Assembly (NCBI GenBank): GCA_046760905.1
Contig: JBHIFB010000045.1
Span: forward strand, 1 to 23,792
Reading direction: 5' to 3'
Length of the DNA stretch: 23,792 nt
DNA from: JBHIFB01 sp046760905
Lineage (GTDB): Bacteria; Gemmatimonadota; CAZMKB01
Positions within the stretch are counted from its first letter, which is position 1; every line of letters starts with the position of its first letter. The notes beneath the pieces were generated by a model. It ran no database searches. It had not been told where the DNA came from and was given only the letters and a program-made list of their open reading frames with translations. The position numbers and the translations under genes are program-made. Of the stretch, positions 1 to 8,085 are shown piece after piece.

Positions 1-49
1 TGCTGCGTTTCCCTTGCCAGATACGTTACCATATTTAGGAAACGCAGCA
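1..49. repeat. Perfect 12-bp inverted repeat with 25-base loop
   Basis: Bases 1-12 (TGCTGCGTTTCC) are the exact reverse complement of bases 38-49, separated by 25 bases. The stem starts at the first base of the window, so it may extend further left. No run of T follows on the + strand, so it is not a standard intrinsic terminator for an upstream + gene. It lies about 80 bases before the gene at 127. It may be a transcript stem-loop or the end of an element outside the window; its role is unknown. Confidence 0.6.
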
Positions 50-126
50 CCAAGTGATGGGTGCAATTTTCGGGAATGGTAAGCTAAAATTTCCACGCAG
101 CGATCTTCTGAACGACGGAGGAAATC

Positions 127-2379
127 ATGGCGAAAAGATTTTACTCTGTGTGGCAGATGGCTCCTTCCATCATAATCGCGGCCCTTCTTCTTTCACCGCT
201 TACAACCGTTAGTCAACTCTCAGCCTGTGAGAAAGGGAAGAGGCTCCGTAAGGGCTCTACCGAAGCAGGAGGGCGGCTTCATTCCTCTCCTGGTGGAAAT
301 TCCCTTTTCGGTCCCGTATGGGGATTACTTTACACGGTTGAAGAGCTCACCGACTACAATAACCAGTGCACGCCGACTTTGACGGAAGACAATAAAACAA
401 TCGTCTTCACATATACGGACGTAAACGGTCCGGCGCAGATACCCAGAGGGATAGCGATCGCGACGTGGAACGATACGACCGGTAACTGGAACCCGGCTGT
501 GACGACAGGCCTTATGGGCACGAGGCCTTTCATATCTCCCGATGGGACGAAGATATACTACCAGGCGAACGGGGAAATATGCGTGTCCACCTGGACCGGC
601 TCCGAGTGGAGCCCGGGAGATACGCTACCGCCTCCCGTCAACAGCGCCTTTGATGACACAGAGCCCGGACTATCCCTGGACGGAAGGAGGCTCTACTTCT
701 CGTCCAACAGGCCGGGCGGGCAGGGGGACAATGACATCTGGGTGGTGAGATGGAACGGCTCATTCTGGGATTCCCTCACAAACCTGGGTGCGCCGCTTAA
801 TACGCATTACTATGAAGGATGGCCCCGTGAGACGGCGGATGGCCAGTATCTCTATTTCGGTTCATGGGACAGGGACGAGTATGGCTGGGGAGATCTGTGG
901 GTTTCCAGCTGGACAGGCACAGCCTGGGGTGAACCGGTTAACCTGGGCTCTCCCATAAACACCGAGAAAACAGCCTGCTCCCCCTTCGTCACCTGGGACA
1001 TGCAGCGGTTCTACTGCGGTTCCGAGGCGAATGAAGGGGGCAAGGGCGAGGAAGACATCTGGTACGCTGGCCCCGGCTCGGGGTATACAAAACCCGAGCC
1101 TCCGATTGCGGAAGCCGGTGGATGGGAGCTCACCGATGATCTCGAGGACGCCGAATTCGTCTACTGCCTGCTCGAGACATTCGATGGTACTCTGTACGCT
1201 GGAACATATCCCAATGGGGATGTCTTCAAGTCCACCGATCGAGGGTCAAACTGGACGAACACTTCCGATCTCGACGGTGCGGTACGGGTTTACAGCCTTC
1301 TGCAGGCCATGGATGAGACTGTCTATGCCGGTACCTACCCCAACGGTGATGTCTTCAAAACCACCGACGACGGTGACAACTGGATACCGACGGCCGATCT
1401 GGGGGGTGCGACCTCTGTGCATTGCATGCTTCAGGCTTCCGATGGAGCCATTTACGCCGGCTGCGCCCCGGGGATAGAAGGCCCTTCGGGAGGGGGCAGG
1501 ATTTTTAAAACGACCAATGGTGGCAATAGCTGGCAACCGCTGACACCCATACCGGATTATGGCGAGGCGGTTCTCGCACTCATGGAGACCGGCGACGGGA
1601 AGCTCTTCGCCGGTGGCCTCCATCCACAGAGCATCGCATACTCAACCGACATGGGTCTGTCCTGGGAGTCCAGTCCGATACGATACTCCGGTGACATACG
1701 CTCCTTACTCGAAGACACAGACGGTGTACTCTGGGCCGCCGGCTGGGCTCACGCGAAGAAAGGACGCGTATATGTGAGCACCGATGATGGCGCCAGCTGG
1801 GATACGACTTCAGTCGTCATGATAGGCGAGCACAACGCCTCCAGGCACTTCGCCATTCTGGAAGCTCAGCCGGGAGTAATCTTCACCGCATTTCAAACCG
1901 GGCCGGACAGCGTGGTGTATCAAACTACCGACGGAGGGAATACGTGGACGAGCACCGGCACGCTCCCCCTTGCGAGAGAAGCCCTGTGCCTCCTGAAGGC
2001 TAGCGACGGTACCATCTATGCCGGAACCACTCCTTATGGCGATGTGTTCAAGTTCTCCCCTACCGGCATAGAAGAGGAGAAAGGCATGGCGCCGCTGCCA
2101 CTTGCAACATCGCTTCATCAGAACTATCCCAATCCCTTCAATCCCAGCACTGTGATAGAGTTCTCTCTCGCCCGGGAATCACAGGTCGAGATCTCAATAT
2201 ACGACCTCCAGGGACGGAAGGTGAAGACCCTCGTCACCGAATATCTCTCTTCAGGTGACCATAAGATCCAGTGGGACGGGAAAAACGATCAGGGGAACGA
2301 GGTCGGAAGCGGAGTCTATTTCCTGCGCCTGAGAGTCAACGATACCGCCGAGACGAGGAAAATGGTCCTTCTGAAGTAG
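127..2379 (+). CDS. Exported beta-propeller protein (PD40 + BNR-type repeats) with C-terminal FlgD-like sorting domain
   Basis: This is a 750-residue secreted or surface protein. The ATG is preceded by a good Shine-Dalgarno (GGAGG about 6 bases upstream), and residues 1-34 look like a signal peptide (basic MAKR, hydrophobic IIIAALLL). About residues 110-325 hold WD40-like/TolB-type PD40 blades (FISPDGTKIYY, LSLDGRRLYFSSNR, ...DIWVVRW). About residues 335-660 hold BNR/sialidase-like blades (KSTDRGSNW, KTTDDGDNW, KTTNGGNSW, YSTDMGLSW, VSTDDGASW). Residues ~675-750 form the FlgD-like C-terminal tag (YPNPFNPST, GVYFLRL, RKMVLLK). In known systems such tags direct export or cell-surface attachment by type IX-like secretion. 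No catalytic residues of a sialidase are evident, so the substrate or binding partner is unknown. It is convergent with the next gene, with a 12-base gap. Confidence 0.88.
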   Translation: MAKRFYSVWQMAPSIIIAALLLSPLTTVSQLSACEKGKRLRKGSTEAGGRLHSSPGGNSLFGPVWGLLYTVEELTDYNNQCTPTLTEDNKTIVFTYTDVNGPAQIPRGIAIATWNDTTGNWNPAVTTGLMGTRPFISPDGTKIYYQANGEICVSTWTGSEWSPGDTLPPPVNSAFDDTEPGLSLDGRRLYFSSNRPGGQGDNDIWVVRWNGSFWDSLTNLGAPLNTHYYEGWPRETADGQYLYFGSWDRDEYGWGDLWVSSWTGTAWGEPVNLGSPINTEKTACSPFVTWDMQRFYCGSEANEGGKGEEDIWYAGPGSGYTKPEPPIAEAGGWELTDDLEDAEFVYCLLETFDGTLYAGTYPNGDVFKSTDRGSNWTNTSDLDGAVRVYSLLQAMDETVYAGTYPNGDVFKTTDDGDNWIPTADLGGATSVHCMLQASDGAIYAGCAPGIEGPSGGGRIFKTTNGGNSWQPLTPIPDYGEAVLALMETGDGKLFAGGLHPQSIAYSTDMGLSWESSPIRYSGDIRSLLEDTDGVLWAAGWAHAKKGRVYVSTDDGASWDTTSVVMIGEHNASRHFAILEAQPGVIFTAFQTGPDSVVYQTTDGGNTWTSTGTLPLAREALCLLKASDGTIYAGTTPYGDVFKFSPTGIEEEKGMAPLPLATSLHQNYPNPFNPSTVIEFSLARESQVEISIYDLQGRKVKTLVTEYLSSGDHKIQWDGKNDQGNEVGSGVYFLRLRVNDTAETRKMVLLK
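1192..1449 (+). repeat. Tandem 43-residue (129-bp) repeat inside the propeller gene
   Basis: Two adjacent in-frame units, 1192-1320 and 1321-1449, each encode a blade with the core YAGTYPNGDVFK-(S/T)-TD-x-G-x-NW. A third, diverged start (IYAGC) follows, and a further partial copy (IYAGTTPYGDVFKFS) lies at about 2017-2060. The near identity of the first two units points to recent internal duplication of a propeller blade. Confidence 0.7.
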
Positions 2380-2391
2380 GATGTGCAGACC

Positions 2392-4548
2392 TCACCGCAC
2401 CAGAAGCATCTTCCTTGTCATCGACTCACCAGCCACATCTAGACGGTAAAAGTAAACGCCTGATGGCAGCGATATCCCTCTTGCATCGGTTCCGTCCCAG
2501 GTGAGGATCTTTGGACCTTCAGGCAACCGACGATCGAGGAGGGTTTTAACTCTCCTTCCTCTTATGTCATAGATTCTGAGAGTGACCCGGGTTTCCTTTT
2601 CTACGGAAAACCGAATCTCGGTGCTCGGGTTGAAGGGATTCGGTGAGTTCTGGAGAAGCTCTGTCCTGTGTGTTCCAGGCATCTCTTTGGCCTTTTCGAT
2701 ACCGGTGCCCTCGCTCAGATATACGCTTTTAAAGGCAGCCAGGCTGCTCATTACCTCTTCCGGGTAGCTGAAGGTGACCGAATGCCTGATGAGATAAGGC
2801 CCTGGCATGAGTCCGCCTGTGTTCCAGACACCCAGGGTGTCCATGAGCACCGAATTGTGCACAGTATCAATCAGCACCCACAGGCTCTCCTTATCACACA
2901 CCTGGGAATCATACCCCGGGCAGTAGTGCAGTTCGTAGAACTCCAGTTCGGTAGGATTGAACGGCCCGGTGGTTACAAGGGCGATCCCGGTTATCGGGAT
3001 GAGCGCTTCGACCGGGGTCACTGACGGAAGGCTGATCAAAGCTTCGACCAGGGTGGCCCTGTCCTCCACAACCGGCCTGATCGCTGCGAAGCTGTTCAAA
3101 AGAGCCAGGACGGATCTGCCCGAGACAGAGACCTTGTGGGTGGGGAGACTCGTTTCGTAAAAGAGGGCTTTCGCACTGTCGGTAACTATGGTCTGCGTCA
3201 GCACTGAGGAGAAGACCATGAAGACCTGAGACTCGCCACCGATTCCCACATAGCCTCCCTTTCCGTCACAGATGGATTCAAAGATCTCCACGTGTGAAGT
3301 GTCGCTTGTGAGGACCTCGCCGAATATTGAATTCTCGATCTTCACGTAGGAGGTGTCGAACGGGTAGATGTTCCAGGCATTCAAATGGGTGTCTACAAGT
3401 CGCAGCATGCGATCATCGAGTGAAACCGTGTAGTCTTCATAGTCGGTGTCGTTCACAAGCCCGGATATTTCCACTGAATCCTCCGGACCATTTTCAAAGA
3501 TGAGCCCAAGGGCTGCAACATCCGAGTTTTCCACGGTGAGCTCCGATCCACCATAGGTGACCACGGCCGATATAACGTGTGATGTGGTGTCAACGGTGAT
3601 CTGATAGTCGATCCCGCTCACTGAATCGGTGGGAAACACCCAATGCTCGATCAAGCTCTCTTCATCCGGAAGTTGAATCACTCCCACGGAGGAGTCCGGG
3701 AAGGCGAACCAGATTATGACACTGTCGCAGTCTGAAAATTCTACCATTGTGCTTTCCAGCGGAATGTATTCACCCGGCCTGGTGCAGCCTTTAACCTCCA
3801 TTGAAGCCTGTCCGAGGAGAAGAGTGGTTAGAAAACCACCGGGAAAGCTTGTGTTCTGCAAGATCACCGATGAGCTGTCGGCGGCGGTGAGACCCAGGTT
3901 CTGGCCGTTGAAAGAGAGCTGGCTGTCGAGTATCTCGAGCCTGGCACTTCCCGTCAGTAGGCACTTGTACTGATAAAGCCACTCTTCGATCACGCTGAGG
4001 TGACCCCCATTAATTACCATCCTTCCATCATCCATTAATGTGATATCACCGACAACCGAGAGTGTAGCCCCATCTACTTGCAACAGCCCCCGCTCCACAA
4101 CGCATATCTTTCCGTAGATTGTAGTGTCATTCTCAATAACCACTACCTCATCGGGCGGATCGTCGCCAACTATAAGGTCAGGCGGATACTCACACTCATC
4201 GCTCAGCCTCAGCCAATCACCCCAAGCGCCTGAGATCAGATCAAGAACCGAGGCAATGCCCTCTCCGTGCTCAGCAGATGGATACCCGGAAGTGACATTC
4301 GCCATGGCTTCCCTGCCCCCGATCTGTCTGGTATCTCGAAAGATGAGGGAAAACGGCAGCATGCCAGTGGCTCCAGGTTCTCTCCTTATCACGATTTCGG
4401 ACGTGTCCGGGCGTTTTCCGGCCTTTTCCCTGCTCCTGCTGTTATGATCCACATCCCATGCGGAGGGATGAAAGCCGTGTAGTAATCCCACTGCTGGCGC
4501 TGTCCCGATTAAGATCAGGACCATGACCGTGTGTCTGCTACTCTTCAT
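2392..4548 (-). CDS. Exported beta-helix-like protein with C-terminal FlgD-like sorting domain
   Basis: This 718-residue secreted protein has an N-terminal hydrophobic stretch (MKSSRHTVMVLILIGTAPAVG) that reads as a signal peptide. The middle (about residues 140-560) is a run of short, regular, serine/valine-rich strands (for example VVGDITLMDDGRMVINGG and SARLEILDSQLSFNGQ) typical of a right-handed beta-solenoid; no named catalytic motif is visible. The last ~80 residues are the sorting tag (NSPNPFNPSTEIRFS, GVYFYRLDV, RKMLLVR). The ATG at 4548 has an AGGAGG about 10 bases upstream. It overlaps the end of the release-factor-like gene by 11 bases, so the two are probably co-transcribed and translationally coupled. 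The ligand is unknown; an adhesive or structural surface role is an inference. Confidence 0.82.
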   Translation of the reverse strand: MKSSRHTVMVLILIGTAPAVGLLHGFHPSAWDVDHNSRSREKAGKRPDTSEIVIRREPGATGMLPFSLIFRDTRQIGGREAMANVTSGYPSAEHGEGIASVLDLISGAWGDWLRLSDECEYPPDLIVGDDPPDEVVVIENDTTIYGKICVVERGLLQVDGATLSVVGDITLMDDGRMVINGGHLSVIEEWLYQYKCLLTGSARLEILDSQLSFNGQNLGLTAADSSSVILQNTSFPGGFLTTLLLGQASMEVKGCTRPGEYIPLESTMVEFSDCDSVIIWFAFPDSSVGVIQLPDEESLIEHWVFPTDSVSGIDYQITVDTTSHVISAVVTYGGSELTVENSDVAALGLIFENGPEDSVEISGLVNDTDYEDYTVSLDDRMLRLVDTHLNAWNIYPFDTSYVKIENSIFGEVLTSDTSHVEIFESICDGKGGYVGIGGESQVFMVFSSVLTQTIVTDSAKALFYETSLPTHKVSVSGRSVLALLNSFAAIRPVVEDRATLVEALISLPSVTPVEALIPITGIALVTTGPFNPTELEFYELHYCPGYDSQVCDKESLWVLIDTVHNSVLMDTLGVWNTGGLMPGPYLIRHSVTFSYPEEVMSSLAAFKSVYLSEGTGIEKAKEMPGTHRTELLQNSPNPFNPSTEIRFSVEKETRVTLRIYDIRGRRVKTLLDRRLPEGPKILTWDGTDARGISLPSGVYFYRLDVAGESMTRKMLLVR

Positions 4549-4879
4549 CGGGTGAGATCCTCCTTCTCAGCTTCTTCTTCATGGATCGACGCTTCTTCTC
4601 CCTCAGTATTTTTTCCTTCACATGAGAGGGCACTTTTGTCTTGATGCGAGGTTTCCTTACCTTGCTTTTTTCCTCTATCCTGCTGCCGAGCCTCTCAAGA
4701 GCATCCTGCAGGTTCTCTATCCTGGACCTTCTCCTTCCTGATACCACCACGATGCCCGTCGGCAGGTGGACCAGCCTCACCGCGGTCCTTTTCCTGTCCC
4801 TTCTCTGACCACCCGGACCTGAGGAGAGGAAGTAGCTCACCTTGCACTCATCAAGTAATTTCCCTGGGTCGATCGACAC
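4538..4879 (-). CDS. Small GGQ-domain release-factor-like protein (peptidyl-tRNA hydrolysis / ribosome rescue candidate)
   Basis: This 113-residue protein carries the class I release-factor catalytic loop SSGPGGQ at residues ~18-24, followed by RRDRKRTAVRL, HLPTGIVV and a lysine/arginine-rich C-terminal tail (~residues 72-113). The GGQ loop hydrolyses peptidyl-tRNA in the ribosomal peptidyl-transferase centre. Codon-recognition domains are absent, as in stand-alone rescue factors (ArfB/YaeJ) and the broader 'peptide chain release factor-like' family. The usual GGQ-x-x-N is replaced by GGQRRD, closer to the GGQKRN variants of that family than to true ArfB. The start is GTG with GGAGGG 6 bases upstream; a nearby ATG at 4884 is out of frame. 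It is the first gene of a two-gene unit with the beta-helix protein. Exact role (stalled ribosomes or other) is uncertain. Confidence 0.82.
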   Translation of the reverse strand: MSIDPGKLLDECKVSYFLSSGPGGQRRDRKRTAVRLVHLPTGIVVVSGRRRSRIENLQDALERLGSRIEEKSKVRKPRIKTKVPSHVKEKILREKKRRSMKKKLRRRISPDEE

Positions 4880-5165
4880 GTCATTCCCTCCAGGACATTC
4901 ATCGAGTCACGATGCCAACAAAACGGTGATTCTGCGGCTTTGCGCTTCCGTTATAATTAAATATAGTAAAAAACCTAGCTGGTAGTCAGACCCCCGCAAT
5001 ATTCTTTCCGAACCCCTTTCAATGAGTGGTAGAATCGGCACAGACCTTGCTTAAGTATAGTGATGAGAAATGTCTGTATGTTAAGGTGTGGTTAATCCGT
5101 GGATTTTTAACTTTCTGTCAGCTGTGGTGTCGAATTAATTAAACAAACTGATTGAGAGGTGAATC
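4880..5165. other. Divergent intergenic region, AT-rich
   Basis: These 286 bases separate the minus-strand GGQ gene from the plus-strand W-repeat gene, so promoters for both should lie here. AT-rich, -10-like stretches are visible (for example TATAAT at about 4952 and TATAGT at about 5055), but no pair with a convincing -35 at proper spacing was found. No gene or hairpin terminator was seen. Confidence 0.4.
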
Positions 5166-5474
5166 ATGAAACGTGCGAAAAATATCATAACAATTCTCGT
5201 GATCTCGTGCCTCATGCCAACCTTTACACCTGGTTGTGGCGCGACGTATGTCGATCACGGTCCCCCTCCCCCTCCGGTTGAAGAGCTCAGGCCCGCACCA
5301 CCTTCCCCGCACTCGGTCTGGATAGCAGGGCACTGGACGTGGAACTCCGCCAGAGATTCCTATGAATGGGTGCCGGGCCACTGGGCGAAGCCCAGACCCG
5401 GAAAGGTATGGGTGAGTGGACACTGGAAGAGAACTCCGAGAGGGTGGGTCTGGGTGAAAGGACACTGGAGGTAA
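5166..5474 (+). CDS. Short exported protein with four W-x-x-G-H-W repeats (YXWGXW-like)
   Basis: This 102-residue protein has an N-terminal signal (MKRAKNIITILVISCLMP). A Cys follows in FTPGC, which may be lipidated although the lipobox is not canonical. A proline-rich linker (GPPPPPVEEL) comes next, then four repeats: WIAGHW, WVPGHW, WVSGHW and WVKGHW. These resemble the YXWGXW repeat family of small exported bacterial proteins, whose biochemical function is not established. The start is well supported: GAGAGGTG lies a few bases before the ATG. The gene stands alone on its strand and is convergent with the sulfatase gene 44 bases away. A cell-envelope role is an inference. Confidence 0.8.
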   Translation: MKRAKNIITILVISCLMPTFTPGCGATYVDHGPPPPPVEELRPAPPSPHSVWIAGHWTWNSARDSYEWVPGHWAKPRPGKVWVSGHWKRTPRGWVWVKGHWR

Positions 5475-5489
5475 GAAGCTGGAAGTGGT

Positions 5490-5506
5490 CCTGATCTATG
5501 ACCAGG
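5490..5506. terminator. Weak hairpin between convergent genes
   Basis: CCTGATC / GACCAGG can pair with one mismatch around a TAT loop in the 44-base gap between the W-repeat gene and the sulfatase gene. There is no T tract on either side, so a terminator role is only possible, by position. Confidence 0.25.
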
Positions 5507-5518
5507 TCGAGGTTGTCA

Positions 5519-7867
5519 TCAATACGTATCCTCAAGTTCTTTTAAGAACTCCCTGGCCCTCTCCCGGGCATCGTCATTTCGATTCCACAGAGAAAGAAAC
5601 TTTGAAAATGCTGCTGCGGCTTCCTCTCCTCTGCCAAGTTTTTTCATGAGAAGTCCCATGTTATAGTATGCCTCCGGGAAATCGGCTTTCAACTCAAGCG
5701 CTTTCTTCAACGCCCTCTCGGCTTCTTCGACTTTACCCATCTTATCAAGAAGGGCCCCGAGGTTGTTGTAGGCTATATGCGAGGTGGTGTCAATCGCAGT
5801 CGCCTTCACATACGTCTCAAGAGCCTCGTCCGTTCTCCCGTCGTTTTCGAGCGCATACCCGAGATCGAGTAGAAGATCAGATGAAGAGGGTGCTTTTGAG
5901 GTGAGACCACGGAGAATCTCCACCGCATCGCCTGTCCTGCCAAGTCGAATGAGAACCATCGCCTTCTCCCTCAAAGCTTGCTGTAAGCCATCATCAAGAA
6001 GTGCGGCCTGCTCGAACTCCCTGAGTGCCCCATCCAGATCCCCTCTCTCCTTCCGGCATACTCCCATCCAGTATCTGGCCGTAGGATTCTCAGGATCGAC
6101 CTCGATCGCTTCCTCCAGAACCTCAACGGCCCGATCAAGATCCCCTGCAATCCTGTACGCCTTCCCTTTTCCGACGATGGCTCTCACGTAGTAAGGATTC
6201 CTCGCCAGAACCTCTTCGTAGGCTGCGAGGGCAGAATCGGCCTCTCCCATATCGAGGTATGTCATCCCCAGGTTCAGGTTTGTCTCGAGGTTATCAGGGC
6301 TAAGCTCCCGGGCAAGCTTCCATAATTCCATCGCTTCACCAAGCCTGCCAAGGTAATATAAGGAGAATGCCCTGAAGTTTATTAGCGTTATATTCGTTGG
6401 GTCAATCTTCAGAGCTTCACCGAATGCTCTCTGTGCCTCTTCGTACCTGCCTCTATCGAAGAACCTTAGCCCTCTCTCCTGTCTTGATAAGACCGGGAGC
6501 ATGTCCTTCGGGTCACGGAGTTCCTCCCCCGCACCTACGGGATGCGTGATGTAGCCGAGAAGCGCGAGCTTCTCGATAGTCTCTTTATCCGCCTGGAATC
6601 TGGCCGCTTCCCCTGCTGTTTCATACTCCTGCTTCAGGGAATCGAGAATTGTCCTCATCTGAATTGCCACCCCGGATTCGTTCTCCAGCAGGTTCGATCC
6701 CTCAGCCGGATCCTCGATGACATTATAAAGCTCCTCGCGCGGGGCCTTTATATATTTCCATTCCCCACGGATGACGCCCTCAAGGGGGCTCCACCCCATC
6801 TCCTCCAGAGGCAATCTGGTTTCAATATAAATTACCCTGTCAGAAGAGCTTCCTCCCTCTATTGCAGGCAGAAGACTCTCGCCGTGGATTTTAATGCCGG
6901 CTGTTTCCATCCCGAGAATATCGAAAACTGTGGGGAAGATATCCACGACTGATACGACCTCATCAATTATGAGGCCCTCGGGAAGCCTCTCAGGGAATGA
7001 TATGATAAGGGGAACATGCACGGTGGATTCGTACAGGAATGAACCATGTGACATCTCCCCATGATCTCCCAGGTCTTCTCCATGATCACCAACGATTATA
7101 GTGAGAGTCGAGCTTAAATCTATCTTATCCAGTAGCCTTCCGAGGCAGGCATCCATGAAGGCAATCTCCCCTGCATAAGGATCGTCCCGGTATCTCTTGT
7201 CGTATGGTGACGGCGGATCATAAGGTGAGTGTGGATCGAAATAGTGAACCCAGAGAAAGAACGGAGAAGATCCTTCACTCTCAATGAAGGAGATGGCGGC
7301 ATCTGTAACAGCATCACCGCTTCTACGGACAAAGGCGAAGGAGGGCTTCTCTTTAAATTCACCCCCCATGTTGTCATCATATACCTCAAAGCCCGCATCC
7401 AGACCGAACTGGGAGTCGAGAGGGAAGGCCCCTATCACAGCATGCGTCCTGTATCCCGCCTCACTCAATAGCCCCGCCATCGTTGGAACATCATCACCCA
7501 GCCTGTACCTGCCGTTGTTTCTCACCCCATGGCCTGGCGGATACAATCCGGTCATTATAGAGGCGTGAGCCGGAAGTGTGACAGGGACGGTCGTCATGGC
7601 ATGGGAGAAGAGGATGCCCTGCCGGGCGACCATGTCTATGTTGGGGGTTTGTGCATGGCTTCTGTCATAGCAGGAAAGGTAATCCCGGCGAGTCGTATCA
7701 AGCGTGATTAGACAGACGTTTGGCCCGCCATCTGCGACATCCCTGCCACAGGAGAAAAGAGTGAGCCACGATATGAGACAGATTGTTCCCGCCGCCACTT
7801 TAAATAAATTCACGTATGCCACAGAAACTGCAGCGCCTTGAGATTTAGTAAGACAGTAGGACTGCAT
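5519..7867 (-). CDS. Lipoprotein sulfatase-fold hydrolase fused to a TPR tail
   Basis: This 782-residue protein is an alkaline-phosphatase-superfamily (sulfatase-like) enzyme. A signal with lipobox LFSC predicts lipidation at Cys40. The enzyme domain spans ~48-430: metal-site motif LDTTRRD (Asp57), the nucleophile loop PVTLPAHASIMTG, HYFDPHSPY, and GDHGEDLGDHGEMSHG. The usual sulfatase C/S-x-P-x-R is here T-x-P-x-H (Thr97), so formylglycine formation is not possible and a phosphatase/phosphodiesterase or transferase activity is as likely as sulfate release. Residues ~440-775 are about nine TPR repeats (A..A....P..) for protein binding. Start is uncertain: the ATG at 7867 has no Shine-Dalgarno, and codons 1-24 lie inside a duplicated segment whose sister copy has a stop at codon 4. 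The GTG at 7813 gives a tidy signal peptide (VNLFKVAAGTICLISW...) and may be the real start. Confidence 0.85.
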   Translation of the reverse strand: MQSYCLTKSQGAAVSVAYVNLFKVAAGTICLISWLTLFSCGRDVADGGPNVCLITLDTTRRDYLSCYDRSHAQTPNIDMVARQGILFSHAMTTVPVTLPAHASIMTGLYPPGHGVRNNGRYRLGDDVPTMAGLLSEAGYRTHAVIGAFPLDSQFGLDAGFEVYDDNMGGEFKEKPSFAFVRRSGDAVTDAAISFIESEGSSPFFLWVHYFDPHSPYDPPSPYDKRYRDDPYAGEIAFMDACLGRLLDKIDLSSTLTIIVGDHGEDLGDHGEMSHGSFLYESTVHVPLIISFPERLPEGLIIDEVVSVVDIFPTVFDILGMETAGIKIHGESLLPAIEGGSSSDRVIYIETRLPLEEMGWSPLEGVIRGEWKYIKAPREELYNVIEDPAEGSNLLENESGVAIQMRTILDSLKQEYETAGEAARFQADKETIEKLALLGYITHPVGAGEELRDPKDMLPVLSRQERGLRFFDRGRYEEAQRAFGEALKIDPTNITLINFRAFSLYYLGRLGEAMELWKLARELSPDNLETNLNLGMTYLDMGEADSALAAYEEVLARNPYYVRAIVGKGKAYRIAGDLDRAVEVLEEAIEVDPENPTARYWMGVCRKERGDLDGALREFEQAALLDDGLQQALREKAMVLIRLGRTGDAVEILRGLTSKAPSSSDLLLDLGYALENDGRTDEALETYVKATAIDTTSHIAYNNLGALLDKMGKVEEAERALKKALELKADFPEAYYNMGLLMKKLGRGEEAAAAFSKFLSLWNRNDDARERAREFLKELEDTY

Positions 7868-7917
7868 GATTTAAAAATTTACCCGCAACGGGCCGCCTTT
7901 TCAAGCCCGGCTGTTTT
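7797..7917. repeat. Left copy of a ~120-bp dispersed direct repeat
   Basis: From ACTTTAAATAAATTCA to the hairpin CGGGC...GCCCG and its T-rich end, this segment aligns base for base with 11310-11431 in the same orientation, with roughly one difference in seven by eye. Similarity begins sharply at 7797/11310; bases to the left do not match. It covers the sulfatase 5' end. It runs straight into a decayed copy of the beta-helix gene, just as the right copy precedes the intact one, so the two segments are products of one larger duplication. Confidence 0.8.
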
Positions 7918-8085
7918 CGTCGGTTTTCGTCTCAGTTTTATGGAGGGATCGTCATCCCACAGGCACCTTCCTCTCCTGTAGCCAGCAAAAAGATCAGAGC
8001 CGAGAACCGGCTCATGTTCTATGGCATCCCTATTTAGAAATACGGCCCTTATGAAGTTGATTCTATCGAAACACAGCTGAGTTGA
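7915..8085 (+). pseudogene. Decayed, internally deleted copy of the beta-helix gene at 11583
   Basis: Bases 7915-7941 match the signal-peptide region of the intact gene (about 11598-11627). From 7942 the frame reads GGIVIPQAPSSPVASK then KIRAENRLMFYGIPI, a stop (TAG at 8034-8036), then KYGPYEVDSIETQ. The intact gene reads GGIVIFQAPGSLVANN, TIRAENRIMFYGISM, EDYGPYDGDFTQT from 12279. About 650 bases between these two parts are missing, the two pieces are in different frames, and an in-frame stop is present. The 146-base spacer that precedes the intact gene is also missing. The remnant ends where the -35 box of the cassette promoter begins. Confidence 0.8.

Noticed and set aside
1192..1449. CRISPR-like or satellite repeat
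   Set aside because: The 129-bp units are in frame and encode propeller blades; no spacer structure exists.
3716..4482. Several + strand open frames opposite the beta-helix gene at 2392-4548
   Set aside because: They are shadows in a GC-biased gene; they lack starts with ribosome sites and show no protein family features.
7816..7848. Ten-codon frame conserved in both repeat copies (MxQKLQR...) as a leader peptide
   Set aside because: It is too short, has no Shine-Dalgarno, and its conservation follows simply from the duplication.
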